Of a stretch of 64,000 nt of DNA, positions 16,217-24,054 are shown in pieces. Position 1 is the stretch's first letter. Each line of letters opens with the position of its first letter. Made by a program: the position numbers and the translations under genes. The notes beneath the pieces are model-generated. The model worked only from the letters and a program-made list of their open reading frames with translations. It searched no databases and was not told the origin of the DNA. The stretch lies in NCBI GenBank assembly GCA_963743945.1, contig CAVURO010000009.1:62001-126000 (forward strand), read 5' to 3'. The DNA is from JACOTK01 sp963743945. GTDB taxonomy: Bacteria; Actinomycetota; Acidimicrobiia; Acidimicrobiales; CADCSY01.

Positions 16217-17389
16217 ATGGCCCTTTCCCTCATGGACCAACCGGGCGACGACGGGCGCTTCGGCGACTTCGGCGGGCGCTACGTGCCCGAGTCGCTCATA
16301 CCGGCCTGTCACGAGCTCGATGTCGCCTTCCGCTCGGCCTGGGCCGATCCGGCCTTTCGGGCCGAGCTCGACACCCTTCTGACCGAGTACGCCGGGCGCC
16401 CGTCACCGCTCACCGATGCCCCGAACCTCTCGGAGCGCCTTGGCGTGCGGGTGTTGCTCAAACGTGACGAGCTGAATCACACCGGCTCGCACAAGATCAA
16501 CAACGTGCTCGGCCAGGCACTGCTCACCCGTCACATGGGCAAGCGCCGGGTCATCGCCGAGACCGGAGCGGGGCAACACGGGGTCGCCACGGCGACGGCT
16601 GCGGCGGTCTTCGGCCTCGAATGCGTGGTGTACATGGGCGAGGTCGACGTCGAGCGCCAGGCACTCAACGTCTTTCGCATGAATCTGCTCGGCGCCGAGG
16701 TGCGTCCGGTCTCATCAGGGTCCCGCACGCTGAAGGACGCCATCAACGAGGCCATGCGTGACTGGGTGGCATCGGTCGAGACGACCCACTACTGCCTCGG
16801 CTCGGTCATGGGTCCACACCCGTACCCGTGGATGGTGCGCGAGTTCCAACGGGTGATCGGTGACGAGGCCCTTGCCCAGTGCCAGGTCAAGATCGGAGGC
16901 GTCCCCGACTTCGTGGTCGCCTGCGTCGGTGGGGGTTCCAACGCCGCCGGCATCTTCGCGGGCTTCGCCGACACCGATTCCCGCCTCATCGGCGTCCAGC
17001 CCGACGGCGGTGCCGCCATCGGTCGGGGAACGCCGGGTGTGGTCCACGGCTCGAAGAGCATGCTCCTCCAGGACGAGTTCGGCCAGGTGACGGAGGCCCA
17101 TTCGATCTCGGCCGGCCTCGACTACCCCGGTGTCGGCCCCGAGCACGCCCATCTCGCCGAGATCGGCCGAGCCGAGTACACCATGGTCTCCGATGCCGAG
17201 GTGCTGGAGGCGTTCCAGGTGCTGAGCCGCAGCGAGGGCATCATTCCGGCCCTTGAGCCGGCCCATGCCGTTGCCTGGGTGATGCGTGAGGCAGGTCGAT
17301 CCATCCCCTCGGGCTCGACCGTGCTGATCAACCTGTGCGGTCGTGGCGACAAGGATGCCGCCCAGGTGATGGAGATGTTGAAGCGATGA
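16217..17389 (+). CDS. trpB: Tryptophan synthase beta subunit
   Basis: PLP enzyme joining indole and serine. The 390 residues show FGGRYVPESLIPA, the PLP lysine in HTGSHKINN, AETGAGQHGVATATAAA, the phosphate-binding GGGSNAAGIF loop, and the C-terminal SEGIIPALEPAHA and CGRGDKD. The ATG at 16,217 has AGGAGG ten bases upstream; a TTG at 16,211 overlapping the trpF stop is an alternative two residues longer. The stop overlaps trpA in ATGA, matching the tight coupling of the alpha-beta complex. Confidence 0.97.
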   Translation: MALSLMDQPGDDGRFGDFGGRYVPESLIPACHELDVAFRSAWADPAFRAELDTLLTEYAGRPSPLTDAPNLSERLGVRVLLKRDELNHTGSHKINNVLGQALLTRHMGKRRVIAETGAGQHGVATATAAAVFGLECVVYMGEVDVERQALNVFRMNLLGAEVRPVSSGSRTLKDAINEAMRDWVASVETTHYCLGSVMGPHPYPWMVREFQRVIGDEALAQCQVKIGGVPDFVVACVGGGSNAAGIFAGFADTDSRLIGVQPDGGAAIGRGTPGVVHGSKSMLLQDEFGQVTEAHSISAGLDYPGVGPEHAHLAEIGRAEYTMVSDAEVLEAFQVLSRSEGIIPALEPAHAVAWVMREAGRSIPSGSTVLINLCGRGDKDAAQVMEMLKR

Positions 17390-18168
17390 ACCCGTCCGTG
17401 GAGACGACGTTGCGTGCCCATCGGGACCGGGGGAGGAAGTTGCTGGTCCCGTACGTGACCGGTGGGCTCGGTGACGACTGGGCGCTGGTGCTGCCTGCTC
17501 TGGCCGCGGCCGGAGCCGATGCGATCGAGATCGGCATTCCGTTCTCCGATCCGGTGATGGACGGCCCGACCATCCAGGAGGCATCGGCGGCGGCGCTGGC
17601 CGGGGGAGCGACACCTCTGAGCATCCTGGACGACATCACCGGGCTCGACGTGGGCTCAGCGCCACTGATCGTGATGACGTATTACAACATCGCCTTTCAC
17701 ATGGGCGAGCACCGCTTTGCGGCCTCCTTGGCCGGCGCCGGGGTCAGTGGCGCCATCCTTCCCGATCTTCCCCTCGATGAGTCGGCGAACTGGGAGCGCG
17801 AGGCCGCCGCGGCGGGTGTCGAGACGATCCTGCTCGCGGCCCCCGTGACGCCCGACGATCGCCTGGTTCAGATCGCTGCCCGATCACGCGGCTTCGTCTA
17901 TGCCGTTGGCCTGATGGGCGTCACCGGTGAGCGGGCCGGGGTGGCCGTGTCGGCCTCGACCATGGGCAAGCGCCTCAAGGCCGTGACCGACAAGCCCGTG
18001 CTGATCGGATTCGGCGTCTCGACGCCGGCCCAGGCAGTCGAGGCCTGCGCCGAGGCCGATGGCGTCATCGTGGGTTCGGCCCTGGTGCGCCGGCTGCTCG
18101 ACGGTGCCGGTCCCGAGGGGGCGGCAAGGTTCATCGGCGAGCTTCGCCAGGCCCTCGACCAGGGCTGA
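17386..18168 (+). CDS. trpA: Tryptophan synthase alpha subunit
   Basis: Cleaves indole-glycerol phosphate to indole, which is channelled to TrpB. The 260 residues contain YVTGGLGD, the catalytic Glu and Asp in IEIGIPFSDPVMDGPTIQ, ILPDLPLDES, and GFGVSTPAQA with IVGSALVRRL forming the phosphate site. The ATG overlaps the trpB stop by four bases. It closes the trp operon; trpD and trpG are not in the window. Confidence 0.97.
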   Translation: MNPSVETTLRAHRDRGRKLLVPYVTGGLGDDWALVLPALAAAGADAIEIGIPFSDPVMDGPTIQEASAAALAGGATPLSILDDITGLDVGSAPLIVMTYYNIAFHMGEHRFAASLAGAGVSGAILPDLPLDESANWEREAAAAGVETILLAAPVTPDDRLVQIAARSRGFVYAVGLMGVTGERAGVAVSASTMGKRLKAVTDKPVLIGFGVSTPAQAVEACAEADGVIVGSALVRRLLDGAGPEGAARFIGELRQALDQG

Positions 18169-18182
18169 GCGGGGGACCTGCC

Positions 18183-18227
18183 GGCAATGGACCCGCAGGC
18201 AATGGACCCGCAGGCAATGGACCCGGC
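18183..18227. repeat. 15-bp tandem repeat at a gene start
   Basis: Three copies of ggcaatggacccgca-type units. Each contains an in-frame ATG of the gene that follows (18,187, 18,202 and 18,217), so the start codon itself has been multiplied and the true start is uncertain. Confidence 0.9.
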
Positions 18228-18534
18228 GGCTATCGAAGAGGTGTGCGAGCTGTGCGAGGCGGCCCGCATGACCACCTGGCACTACGAGGATGACCGTTGC
18301 TGGGTCGCCGACTGCGAGGTCTGCGACGTGCCGATGGTCGTGTGGACCCACCACGGCGCCGAACCCCCCGATGTCGAGGTCGACTGGATGCTCTCGCGCC
18401 TCGATGAGGTGGCGACCGCTCGTTTCGGCGAGGGCGGCTACAAGGTCGATCGCACGATGCGCCAGATTCCCGACCACTTCCACGCCCACGCGAGGGACCC
18501 GTTTTGGTGGTTTCGGCGTTTTGACGGAGGGTAG
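18187..18534 (+). CDS. Small protein with two CxxC motifs
   Basis: Function unknown; up to 115 residues. A repeated MDPQA start leads into VCELCEAARMTTWHYED and CWVADCEVCDVPMVVW, two CxxC knuckles that probably bind one zinc ion, then a His/Trp-rich end (DHFHAHARDPFWWFRR). The middle resembles the N-terminal zinc region of small actinobacterial proteins found after trpA, and it may be a HIT- or zinc-ribbon-like adaptor; I would not go further. It starts 18 bp after trpA and is likely in the same operon. The first ATG is reported, but 18,202 or 18,217 is equally possible because of the repeat. Confidence 0.75.
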   Translation: MDPQAMDPQAMDPAAIEEVCELCEAARMTTWHYEDDRCWVADCEVCDVPMVVWTHHGAEPPDVEVDWMLSRLDEVATARFGEGGYKVDRTMRQIPDHFHAHARDPFWWFRRFDGG

Positions 18535-18671
18535 ATGCCGTCGTGGAGGTCCGGCACGGAGAGCGTTGATGAAGCCACCGGCTTTTGCCAAATGCTTGAC
18601 ATGAAGGACCCGTTCGACTCGCGTAGACGCAATGTTCAGGGGACCCTCCCCTGTATGACCTGAGGAGGCAC

Positions 18672-18965
18672 ATGAATCGTACGGAGCTCATCGAGGCAAT
18701 CAGCAAGCGCTCTGGCGTAGCAGGCAGTGATGTTGATGCCACACTCAAGGGTCTCTTCGAGGTCGTTGCCGCGACCGTGGCCAAGGGTGACGAGAAGATC
18801 ACCCTTCCCGGCTTCATCTCCTTCGAGCAGACGCATCGTGCGGCCCGCACCGCTCGCAACCCTCAGACGGGCGCGCCGATCGACGTGCCGGCGACGAACG
18901 CGGTGAAGATCACGGCAGGCTCCAAGCTCAAGGCGATCGCGGCCGGCAAGGAGACTGCCCCGTAG
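18672..18965 (+). CDS. hup: HU-family DNA-binding protein
   Basis: Nucleoid protein that bends DNA as a dimer. The 97 residues show the classic N-terminus (MNRTELIEAISKRSGV), ITLPGFISFEQTHRAARTARNPQTG with the beta-arm, and KITAGSKLKAI at the C-terminus. There is no Lys/Ala-rich mycobacterial-type tail. A strong site (gaggag) precedes the ATG. A TTGACA-like -35 lies at 18,596-18,601 with no clear -10. A GC-rich hairpin follows the gene. Confidence 0.95.
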   Translation: MNRTELIEAISKRSGVAGSDVDATLKGLFEVVAATVAKGDEKITLPGFISFEQTHRAARTARNPQTGAPIDVPATNAVKITAGSKLKAIAAGKETAP

Positions 18966-18992
18966 GGAGACCGGCGTTGCGGAACCTGCCCT

Positions 18993-19028
18993 CTCGTGGT
19001 CCGATCGGCTTCCCGCCCGGACCACGAG
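18993..19028 (+). terminator. Hairpin after hup
   Basis: An 11-bp perfect stem (18,993-19,003 with 19,018-19,028) around a 14-base loop, followed by a short T-containing stretch that overlaps the next gene's -10 element. Likely the hup terminator, though the T-run is poor. Confidence 0.5.
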
Positions 19029-19032
19029 GGGC

Positions 19033-19038
19033 TAGGTT
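19033..19038 (+). promoter_or_regulatory. -10-like hexamer TAGGTT before bcp
   Basis: TAGGTT ends 6 bases before the ATG at 19,045. There is no ribosome site between them, so the message is probably leaderless. Confidence 0.45.
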
Positions 19039-19044
19039 TCCCCC

Positions 19045-19500
19045 ATGCTCGAAGTTGGTCATACCGCTCCCAAATTCACCCTGACCGACCAGCACGGTGC
19101 GTCGGTCAGCCTCGAGGATCTCAAGGGCCGCAAGGTCCTCGTCTACTTCTATCCGAAGGCCGACACGCCGGGTTGCACGACCCAGGCCTGCGGGCTGCGA
19201 GATGCGCTTCCCGAGCTCGGCGATGGCGTCGTGGTGCTGGGCATCAGTCCAGACAAGGAGGAGGCCCTTGCCCGTTTCGACACGAAGTACACCCTGGGCT
19301 TCCCGCTTCTCTCCGACCCTGATCATGCAACGGCCGACGCCTACGGCGCCTGGGGCGAGCGCAAGATGTACGGCAAGAGCTACATGGGCATCGTTCGCTC
19401 GGCATTTCTGATCGACGAGAAGGGCAAGCTCGCGGAGGTCTGGTACAAGATCTCGCCCAAGGACACGCCGATCAAGCTGATCAAGGCCCTGGCGGACTGA
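19045..19500 (+). CDS. bcp: Thiol peroxidase, Bcp/PrxQ type
   Basis: Thioredoxin-dependent peroxiredoxin that reduces peroxides. The 151 residues show FTLTDQHGASVSL, then YFYPKADTPGCTTQACGLRD with the peroxidatic Cys and, five residues on, the resolving Cys of the PrxQ class. GISPDKEEALARF and an AFLIDEKGKL strand complete the fold. It is followed two bases later by fabZ, so the two are co-transcribed. Confidence 0.95.
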   Translation: MLEVGHTAPKFTLTDQHGASVSLEDLKGRKVLVYFYPKADTPGCTTQACGLRDALPELGDGVVVLGISPDKEEALARFDTKYTLGFPLLSDPDHATADAYGAWGERKMYGKSYMGIVRSAFLIDEKGKLAEVWYKISPKDTPIKLIKALAD

Positions 19501-19502
19501 TC

Positions 19503-19937
19503 GTGGCGGGCATCGACCCCACGACGCTGATCCCGCATCGTGACCCCTTCCTGCTCATCGATGAGGTCACCGAGCTCGTCGCGGGCCAACGAGGTCGTGG
19601 TCTTTGGCGCCTGAGCGGTGACGAGCCCTTCTTCGCCGGGCATTTCCCGGGCATGCCGACGCTGCCGGGTGTGCTCATGATCGAGTCGCTGGCCCAACTC
19701 GGGGCCTGCGCCGTTCTTGCCGACGAGCGGTTTGCGAAGAAGCTTCCGCTTTTCGGTGGCATCGACGGGGCTCGCTTCCGGCGTCAGGTCGGACCCGGCG
19801 ACACCCTCGAGCTCGAGGTCGAGCTGGGTCGCCTCTCTGCTCGAGCGGGCAAGGGCCACGGAAAGGCCACGGTCAACGGCGAGGTTGCGTGCGAGGCCGA
19901 CCTGCTGTTCGTCTTCGCCGACCTGCCGGGCGAGTAG
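19503..19937 (+). CDS. fabZ: 3-hydroxyacyl-ACP dehydratase, FabZ type
   Basis: Hot-dog-fold dehydratase of fatty acid synthesis. The 144 residues show LIPHRDPFLLIDEV, the catalytic His and Glu in FFAGHFPGMPTLPGVLMIESLAQ-type sequence, and a FGGIDGARFRRQVGPGDTL region. The GTG start follows bcp by two bases. The other elongation enzymes are on the opposite strand from 20.9 kb, so FabZ supplies the dehydration step the operon there lacks; enoyl reductase is not in the window. Confidence 0.92.
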   Translation: MAGIDPTTLIPHRDPFLLIDEVTELVAGQRGRGLWRLSGDEPFFAGHFPGMPTLPGVLMIESLAQLGACAVLADERFAKKLPLFGGIDGARFRRQVGPGDTLELEVELGRLSARAGKGHGKATVNGEVACEADLLFVFADLPGE

Positions 19938-19956
19938 CCGGAGCACAACTCCACCC

Positions 19957-20265
19957 CTACGAAAAGACCAGAAGCCCGACGAGATGGTAGGCAAGGACTG
20001 CCGCCAGGATGGCACATGGCACCAGCAGCGCGTCGGGCTTTCTTCGTGCCACGGCCGTTGATGCAATCAACACCACCATGATCTTGAGGGGAAGCCCTGC
20101 CCATCGAACAAGGGGATTCGCCTCAATGGCGTTACCCGATCGCACGGCCAGGGCCGTGAGGGTTGCGTCGGTGATGTTCAGGCCGTTCACGGCAGGAAGA
20201 AGCCCTGTAGGCCGGCGCTCAATGGTGGCGAACAACCTGGCGAGAGGCTGAGCGGCCATCCCCAA
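19957..20265 (-). CDS. Small DUF5658-like membrane protein
   Basis: About 102 residues with two or three hydrophobic segments. NITDATLTALAVRSG followed by EANPLVRWAG and LPLKIMVVLIAST matches the pattern of DUF5658: an Asp in helix one, an E-x-NP motif, and a Lys at the start of the next helix. The last segment, AILAAVLAYHLVGLLVF, forms another helix. No function is known. It lies convergent with fabZ and divergent from the gene at 20,413. Confidence 0.65.
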   Translation of the reverse strand: MGMAAQPLARLFATIERRPTGLLPAVNGLNITDATLTALAVRSGNAIEANPLVRWAGLPLKIMVVLIASTAVARRKPDALLVPCAILAAVLAYHLVGLLVFS

Positions 20266-20412
20266 CAGGAGGGGGCCGCTCAGGACGAGGAAGACGGCGA
20301 TGCCGTCGGCCGGTTTGGGACCATTTTGAGCATGGCGCAGGGACCGGCCTACTGTCCCGAGCGTTCGGACTCTTCCTCAAGCACTCAGACGACATGGTCG
20401 ATCTTTGAGCTG

Positions 20413-20805
20413 ATGACGACGGAATCGGCCGAGATGGCACGATGTGCCGGATGCGGGGAGCCGGGTCCGGCAGGTGCCGGCTGGTGCTCCCGGTGTCTTC
20501 AGTCCTACAGCCACAGGGCCCCCGTTCACGACAAACGTCCGGGCCCTGTGCCCAGGGAGGCCACGATCATCCCCGTGTACTCACGTTGGAGAGCTGGTCC
20601 TGTGACGTTCGGACTCTTTGGGCGTCTGGCCTGGTCCGCACCGGCTCTGGTTATGGGCGCACTTGTTGCCCGCGCCATGTTCAACGTCGTGATGCAAGAT
20701 CAGCAGGAGAAAGCAGTCGCGCTCGTCTTTGTGTTCGGCGTTCCCATCCTCATTTTCTCGGCCCTGTTCTTGGTACGCGTCTGGCAACGCGACCGAGTCC
20801 GTTGA
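20413..20805 (+). CDS. Membrane protein with N-terminal zinc-ribbon
   Basis: About 130 residues. The start region MARCAGCGEPGPAGAGWCSRCL carries two CxxC pairs typical of a zinc ribbon. A linker follows and then two membrane helices (LVMGALVARAMFNVV and ALVFVFGVPILIFSALFLV). I do not recognise a family. The ATG at 20,413 is preferred because upstream residues in this frame are low-complexity; a further ATG at 20,434 is possible. A perfect 10-bp inverted repeat (20,512-20,521 with 20,541-20,550) lies inside the coding region. Confidence 0.6.
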   Translation: MTTESAEMARCAGCGEPGPAGAGWCSRCLQSYSHRAPVHDKRPGPVPREATIIPVYSRWRAGPVTFGLFGRLAWSAPALVMGALVARAMFNVVMQDQQEKAVALVFVFGVPILIFSALFLVRVWQRDRVR

Positions 20806-20909
20806 CTCCCGGAGCGCAGACGACGCCGTGGTGATCAGTGGCCGATTCGCCCGCATCGGTGAGGTCGACTCGGGACAGATCGGCGAAGATACGTTTGACG
20901 TGTCGAGCC

Positions 20910-22079
20910 TCAGGCGGGCGGGGCGAGGACGAGACAGCCGTTGTGGCCGCCGAAGCCGAAGCTGTTGGAAAGGGTCGGCTTGGGTTCCCATGGACGAGGG
21001 GCACCACGCACGATGTCGATGGTGATCTCCGGGTCGAGGTTGACCAGACCGGCCGTGGGGGGGATGAGCCTGCGGTCGAACGACAACAGCACCGCAGCGG
21101 CCTCCAGTGCTCCTGCTGCACCCAGTGCGTGTCCCGTGACGCCCTTGGTGGATACCACCGGTGGCGCCTGATTCCCGAACACCTTGGTGATGGCCTTGGC
21201 CTCGGCAGCGTCGTTCAGTGGCGTCGAGGTGCCGTGGGCGTTGATCTGGCCGATCTCGCTCGTGTTGACCCCGGCGTCCGCGAGGGCAAGCTCCATGCAG
21301 CGAACGGCTCCGGAGCCGTCGGGGCTCGGCGCGGTGATGTGATAGGCGTCCGCCGTGCTGGCGGCGCCGATCACCTCACCGTAGATGCGTGCGCCGCGGG
21401 CGAGGGCCATCTCCATCTCCTCCAGCACGAGAACGCCGGCGCCCTCGGCGATGACGAAGCCGTCGCGTTCGACGTCGAAGGGTCGGGAGATGCCCGCCGA
21501 GGACAGCGCGGTCATGTTGGAGAAGCCCGCAACACCCGTGGGCGTGATTGCAGCCTCGGAGCCGCCGCTCATCACGGCATCACAGATGCCCATGGCGATG
21601 AGCCGTGCGGCGTTGCCGATGGCGTGGGTGCTCGCCGCGCAAGCGGTGACCGTGGTCTCGCAGGGCCCACGCCAGCCGTAGCGCATCGAGACGGCAGCTG
21701 CTCCGGCGTTGCACATCATCAGCGGGACGAGGAACGGCGACACCCGTCCGACGCCCTTCTCGTGACGAAGGACGATCTGTTCCTCCAGGGTGTGCAGGCC
21801 GCCGACGCCGGTCGCGATGAGCACGCCCGATCGGTCGAGATCCGCGGTCAGCGTGCCGGCGTCCTGGAGGGCCATGTCAGCCGCAGCGATCGCGAACTGG
21901 GCAAAGCGATCGGTGCGTCGGGCCTCCTTGGGGCCGAACCACGGTGACGGGTCGAAGTCGTCGATGCTCCGTGGGCCGGGCTCGGGAGAGGCCAGCAGTC
22001 CGTCCCAAAAGGCGTCCGCGCCCGCGCCACACCTGGCGATCACGCCGATTCCGGTGACCGCGACGCGACGACCGTTCAC
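20910..22079 (-). CDS. fabF: 3-oxoacyl-ACP synthase II
   Basis: Chain-elongating condensing enzyme of fatty acid synthesis. The 389 residues show the catalytic Cys147 in TVTACAAST, the two active-site His in NAHGTSTPLND and GVTGHALGAAG, and the end SNSFGFGGHNGCLVL. The GTG at 22,079 overlaps the acpP stop (GTGA); the frame upstream of it is coding only in acpP. It is the last gene of the fabD-H-G-acpP-F operon. Confidence 0.95.
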   Translation of the reverse strand: MNGRRVAVTGIGVIARCGAGADAFWDGLLASPEPGPRSIDDFDPSPWFGPKEARRTDRFAQFAIAAADMALQDAGTLTADLDRSGVLIATGVGGLHTLEEQIVLRHEKGVGRVSPFLVPLMMCNAGAAAVSMRYGWRGPCETTVTACAASTHAIGNAARLIAMGICDAVMSGGSEAAITPTGVAGFSNMTALSSAGISRPFDVERDGFVIAEGAGVLVLEEMEMALARGARIYGEVIGAASTADAYHITAPSPDGSGAVRCMELALADAGVNTSEIGQINAHGTSTPLNDAAEAKAITKVFGNQAPPVVSTKGVTGHALGAAGALEAAAVLLSFDRRLIPPTAGLVNLDPEITIDIVRGAPRPWEPKPTLSNSFGFGGHNGCLVLAPPA

Positions 22080-22315
22080 GAGATTTTCGACGTGACCAGG
22101 TCGTAGGCCTGACCCACGGTCTCGATGCCCTCGAGCTCGTCCTCGGGCACCTCCACGTCGAATGCCTCTTCGAGAGCCATGACGAGTTCGACCAGGTCGA
22201 GGCTGTCGGCGTCGAGGTCGTCGCCGAAACGGGCCTCGCGGGTGATCAGGTCGGGGTCGACCGCCAGCACCTCGACGGCGCACTTCCTGAAGATCTCGAA
22301 GTTGTCTTCGGCCAT
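22076..22315 (-). CDS. acpP: Acyl carrier protein
   Basis: Carries growing fatty acyl chains on a phosphopantetheine arm. The 79 acidic residues contain the modification site DADSLDLVELVM (Ser of DSL) and a second conserved EVPEDELEGIETVG stretch. A ribosome site (aaggaga) lies before the ATG at 22,315. It lies between fabG and fabF, a 63-bp gap after fabG and a 4-base overlap with fabF. Confidence 0.97.
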   Translation of the reverse strand: MAEDNFEIFRKCAVEVLAVDPDLITREARFGDDLDADSLDLVELVMALEEAFDVEVPEDELEGIETVGQAYDLVTSKIS

Positions 22316-22378
22316 GTCCTTGCTCTCCTTGATGTTGACGCCGACGAAAGTCGTCGACGAGATGGTAATCGGGTCGTG

Positions 22379-23128
22379 CTAGTGCCCCATGCCCAGCCCG
22401 CCGTCGACCGGCAGCACCGCGCCGGTGATGGCCCCCGCATGGGGTGATGCCAGAAAGAGTACGGCAGCGGCGATCTCCTCGGCGGTTGCGAACCGCCCGA
22501 TGGGCACGGCGGCGGCCAGTTCGCTTCGGCGTGCGTCGCTGAGCGCGGCCGTCATGTCGGTCTCGACGGGACCGGGGGCGATGACGTTTGCCGTGATGTT
22601 GCGTGAGGCGAGCTCACGGGCAAAGGAGCGGGCGAGGCCGACCAACCCGGCCTTGGATGCGGCATAGTTGGCCTGTCCCGCGGAGCCGGAGAGCGCCACG
22701 ACCGAGGAGATGAAGATCAGTCGCCCGGAGCGGGCCTTGACCATCGGTCCAATGGCGCGCTTGGCCGTCCGGAAGGCCCCGGTCAGGTTCGCATCGAGGA
22801 CCTGGGTGAACGCATCCTCACTCATCCGCATGGTGAGGGCATCCTGGGTGATGCCGGCGTTGGCGACGACCACGTCGACTCGACCCCAGTGCTGCTCGAC
22901 CTCGGTGAAGGCGGCATCGACCTGCTCGGTCGAGGTGACGTCGCAACGCACCTCCATGAACGAGGCCGCCGTGAATGACGCATCCTCATCGGTCGGCGGC
23001 TTGGAGCGATAGGTGACGGCGACCCGGTCACCGAGCGCGGCGAACGCCTGCGCGCAGGCGAGACCGATGCCTCGATTCCCTCCGGTGATGAGCACCACGC
23101 GGGACCCTTCGCTCGATGCCGTGCTCAT
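22379..23128 (-). CDS. fabG: 3-oxoacyl-ACP reductase
   Basis: NADPH-dependent short-chain dehydrogenase reducing the 3-keto group during chain elongation. The 249 residues show the nucleotide loop TGGNRGIGLA, VVANAGIT, the Ser in FISSVVAL, the YAASKAGLVG catalytic Tyr-Lys, and the C-terminal DGGLGMGH typical of FabG. The ATG at 23,128 overlaps the fabH stop (ATGA), which fixes the start over a GTG three codons upstream. Having fabG inside the operon differs from the Streptomyces fabD-H-acpP-F order. Confidence 0.95.
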   Translation of the reverse strand: MSTASSEGSRVVLITGGNRGIGLACAQAFAALGDRVAVTYRSKPPTDEDASFTAASFMEVRCDVTSTEQVDAAFTEVEQHWGRVDVVVANAGITQDALTMRMSEDAFTQVLDANLTGAFRTAKRAIGPMVKARSGRLIFISSVVALSGSAGQANYAASKAGLVGLARSFARELASRNITANVIAPGPVETDMTAALSDARRSELAAAVPIGRFATAEEIAAAVLFLASPHAGAITGAVLPVDGGLGMGH

Positions 23129-24054
23129 GGTCCCCACTTTAGAGCCACGCTCGCCCAGGTCATGCCGGCGCCGAAGCCGACCATCAGGACGATGTCGCCG
23201 TCGTGGAGGCGACCCTCCGCGACCGCATCGGCAAGCGCAAGGGGAATCGAGCCCGCCGAGGTGTTTCCGACCCGGTCGAGATTGACCACGGTCCGTTCCA
23301 GGGGGATGCCCAGTCGATCGCAGGCGGCGCTGATGATGCGGCTGTTGGCCTGATGGGGAACGAGCAGCGCAACGTCGTCGGGGGTGAGACCGGCGTCCTG
23401 CAGCGTCTTGTGCGCGGAGTCGACGAAGACGCGCACCGCTCGGCGGAACACCTCCTTGCCGTCCATCTGCAGGTACTGGCCGTGGTCGATGTACAGCAGG
23501 TGGCGCGTGCTGCCGTCCGCGGCGAGATCCCAGGCGAGCAGGTTCCCCGGCCCGTCATCGACCGTCTCGAGGATGACGGCCCCGGCCCCGTCGCCGAAGA
23601 GCACCGCGGTGTTCCGGTCGTCCTGATCGGTCATGGTGCTCAGCACGTCACTGCCGATGACCATGGCACGGCGTGCGCCGATCGCCATGATGCCTGCGGC
23701 GGTCACCATGGCGTAGACGAATCCGGTGCAGGCGGCGTTGACGTCGAAGGCCCCACCCGATGTGCCGAGCGCCTGTTGCACCGTGCATGCCGTCGCGGGC
23801 ATGAGCTGGTCGGGCGAAGAGGTCGCGAGCACGAGGAGATCGATGTCGGCCGGGTCGATGCCGCTGCTCGCAAGCGCCGCAGCACCCGCGCCGGTGGCCA
23901 GACTCGAGGTCGTGCCGCCCATGCGTCGCTCCAGGATCCCGGTCCGTTCGGCGATCCATGCGTCGGTGGTGTCCAGGCGCGCGGCGAAGGCCGCGTTGGT
24001 CACGATCTTCTCGGGGAGCGAAGCGCCCAACCCGACGACCCGAACGCCACTCAC
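23125..24054 (-). CDS. fabH: 3-oxoacyl-ACP synthase III
   Basis: Starts fatty acid chains by condensing an acyl-CoA primer with malonyl-ACP. The 309 residues contain the catalytic triad: Cys109 in VNAACTGFVYAM, His234 in LVPHQANSRI and Asn264 in DRVGNTSAGS. The GTG start overlaps the fabD stop by four bases and its own stop overlaps fabG. The primer (straight or branched) cannot be read from the sequence. Confidence 0.96.
   Translation of the reverse strand: MSGVRVVGLGASLPEKIVTNAAFAARLDTTDAWIAERTGILERRMGGTTSSLATGAGAAALASSGIDPADIDLLVLATSSPDQLMPATACTVQQALGTSGGAFDVNAACTGFVYAMVTAAGIMAIGARRAMVIGSDVLSTMTDQDDRNTAVLFGDGAGAVILETVDDGPGNLLAWDLAADGSTRHLLYIDHGQYLQMDGKEVFRRAVRVFVDSAHKTLQDAGLTPDDVALLVPHQANSRIISAACDRLGIPLERTVVNLDRVGNTSAGSIPLALADAVAEGRLHDGDIVLMVGFGAGMTWASVALKWGP

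Noticed and set aside
20512..20550. Perfect 10-bp inverted repeat as a terminator
   Set aside because: It lies inside a coding region, has a 19-base loop and no T-run.
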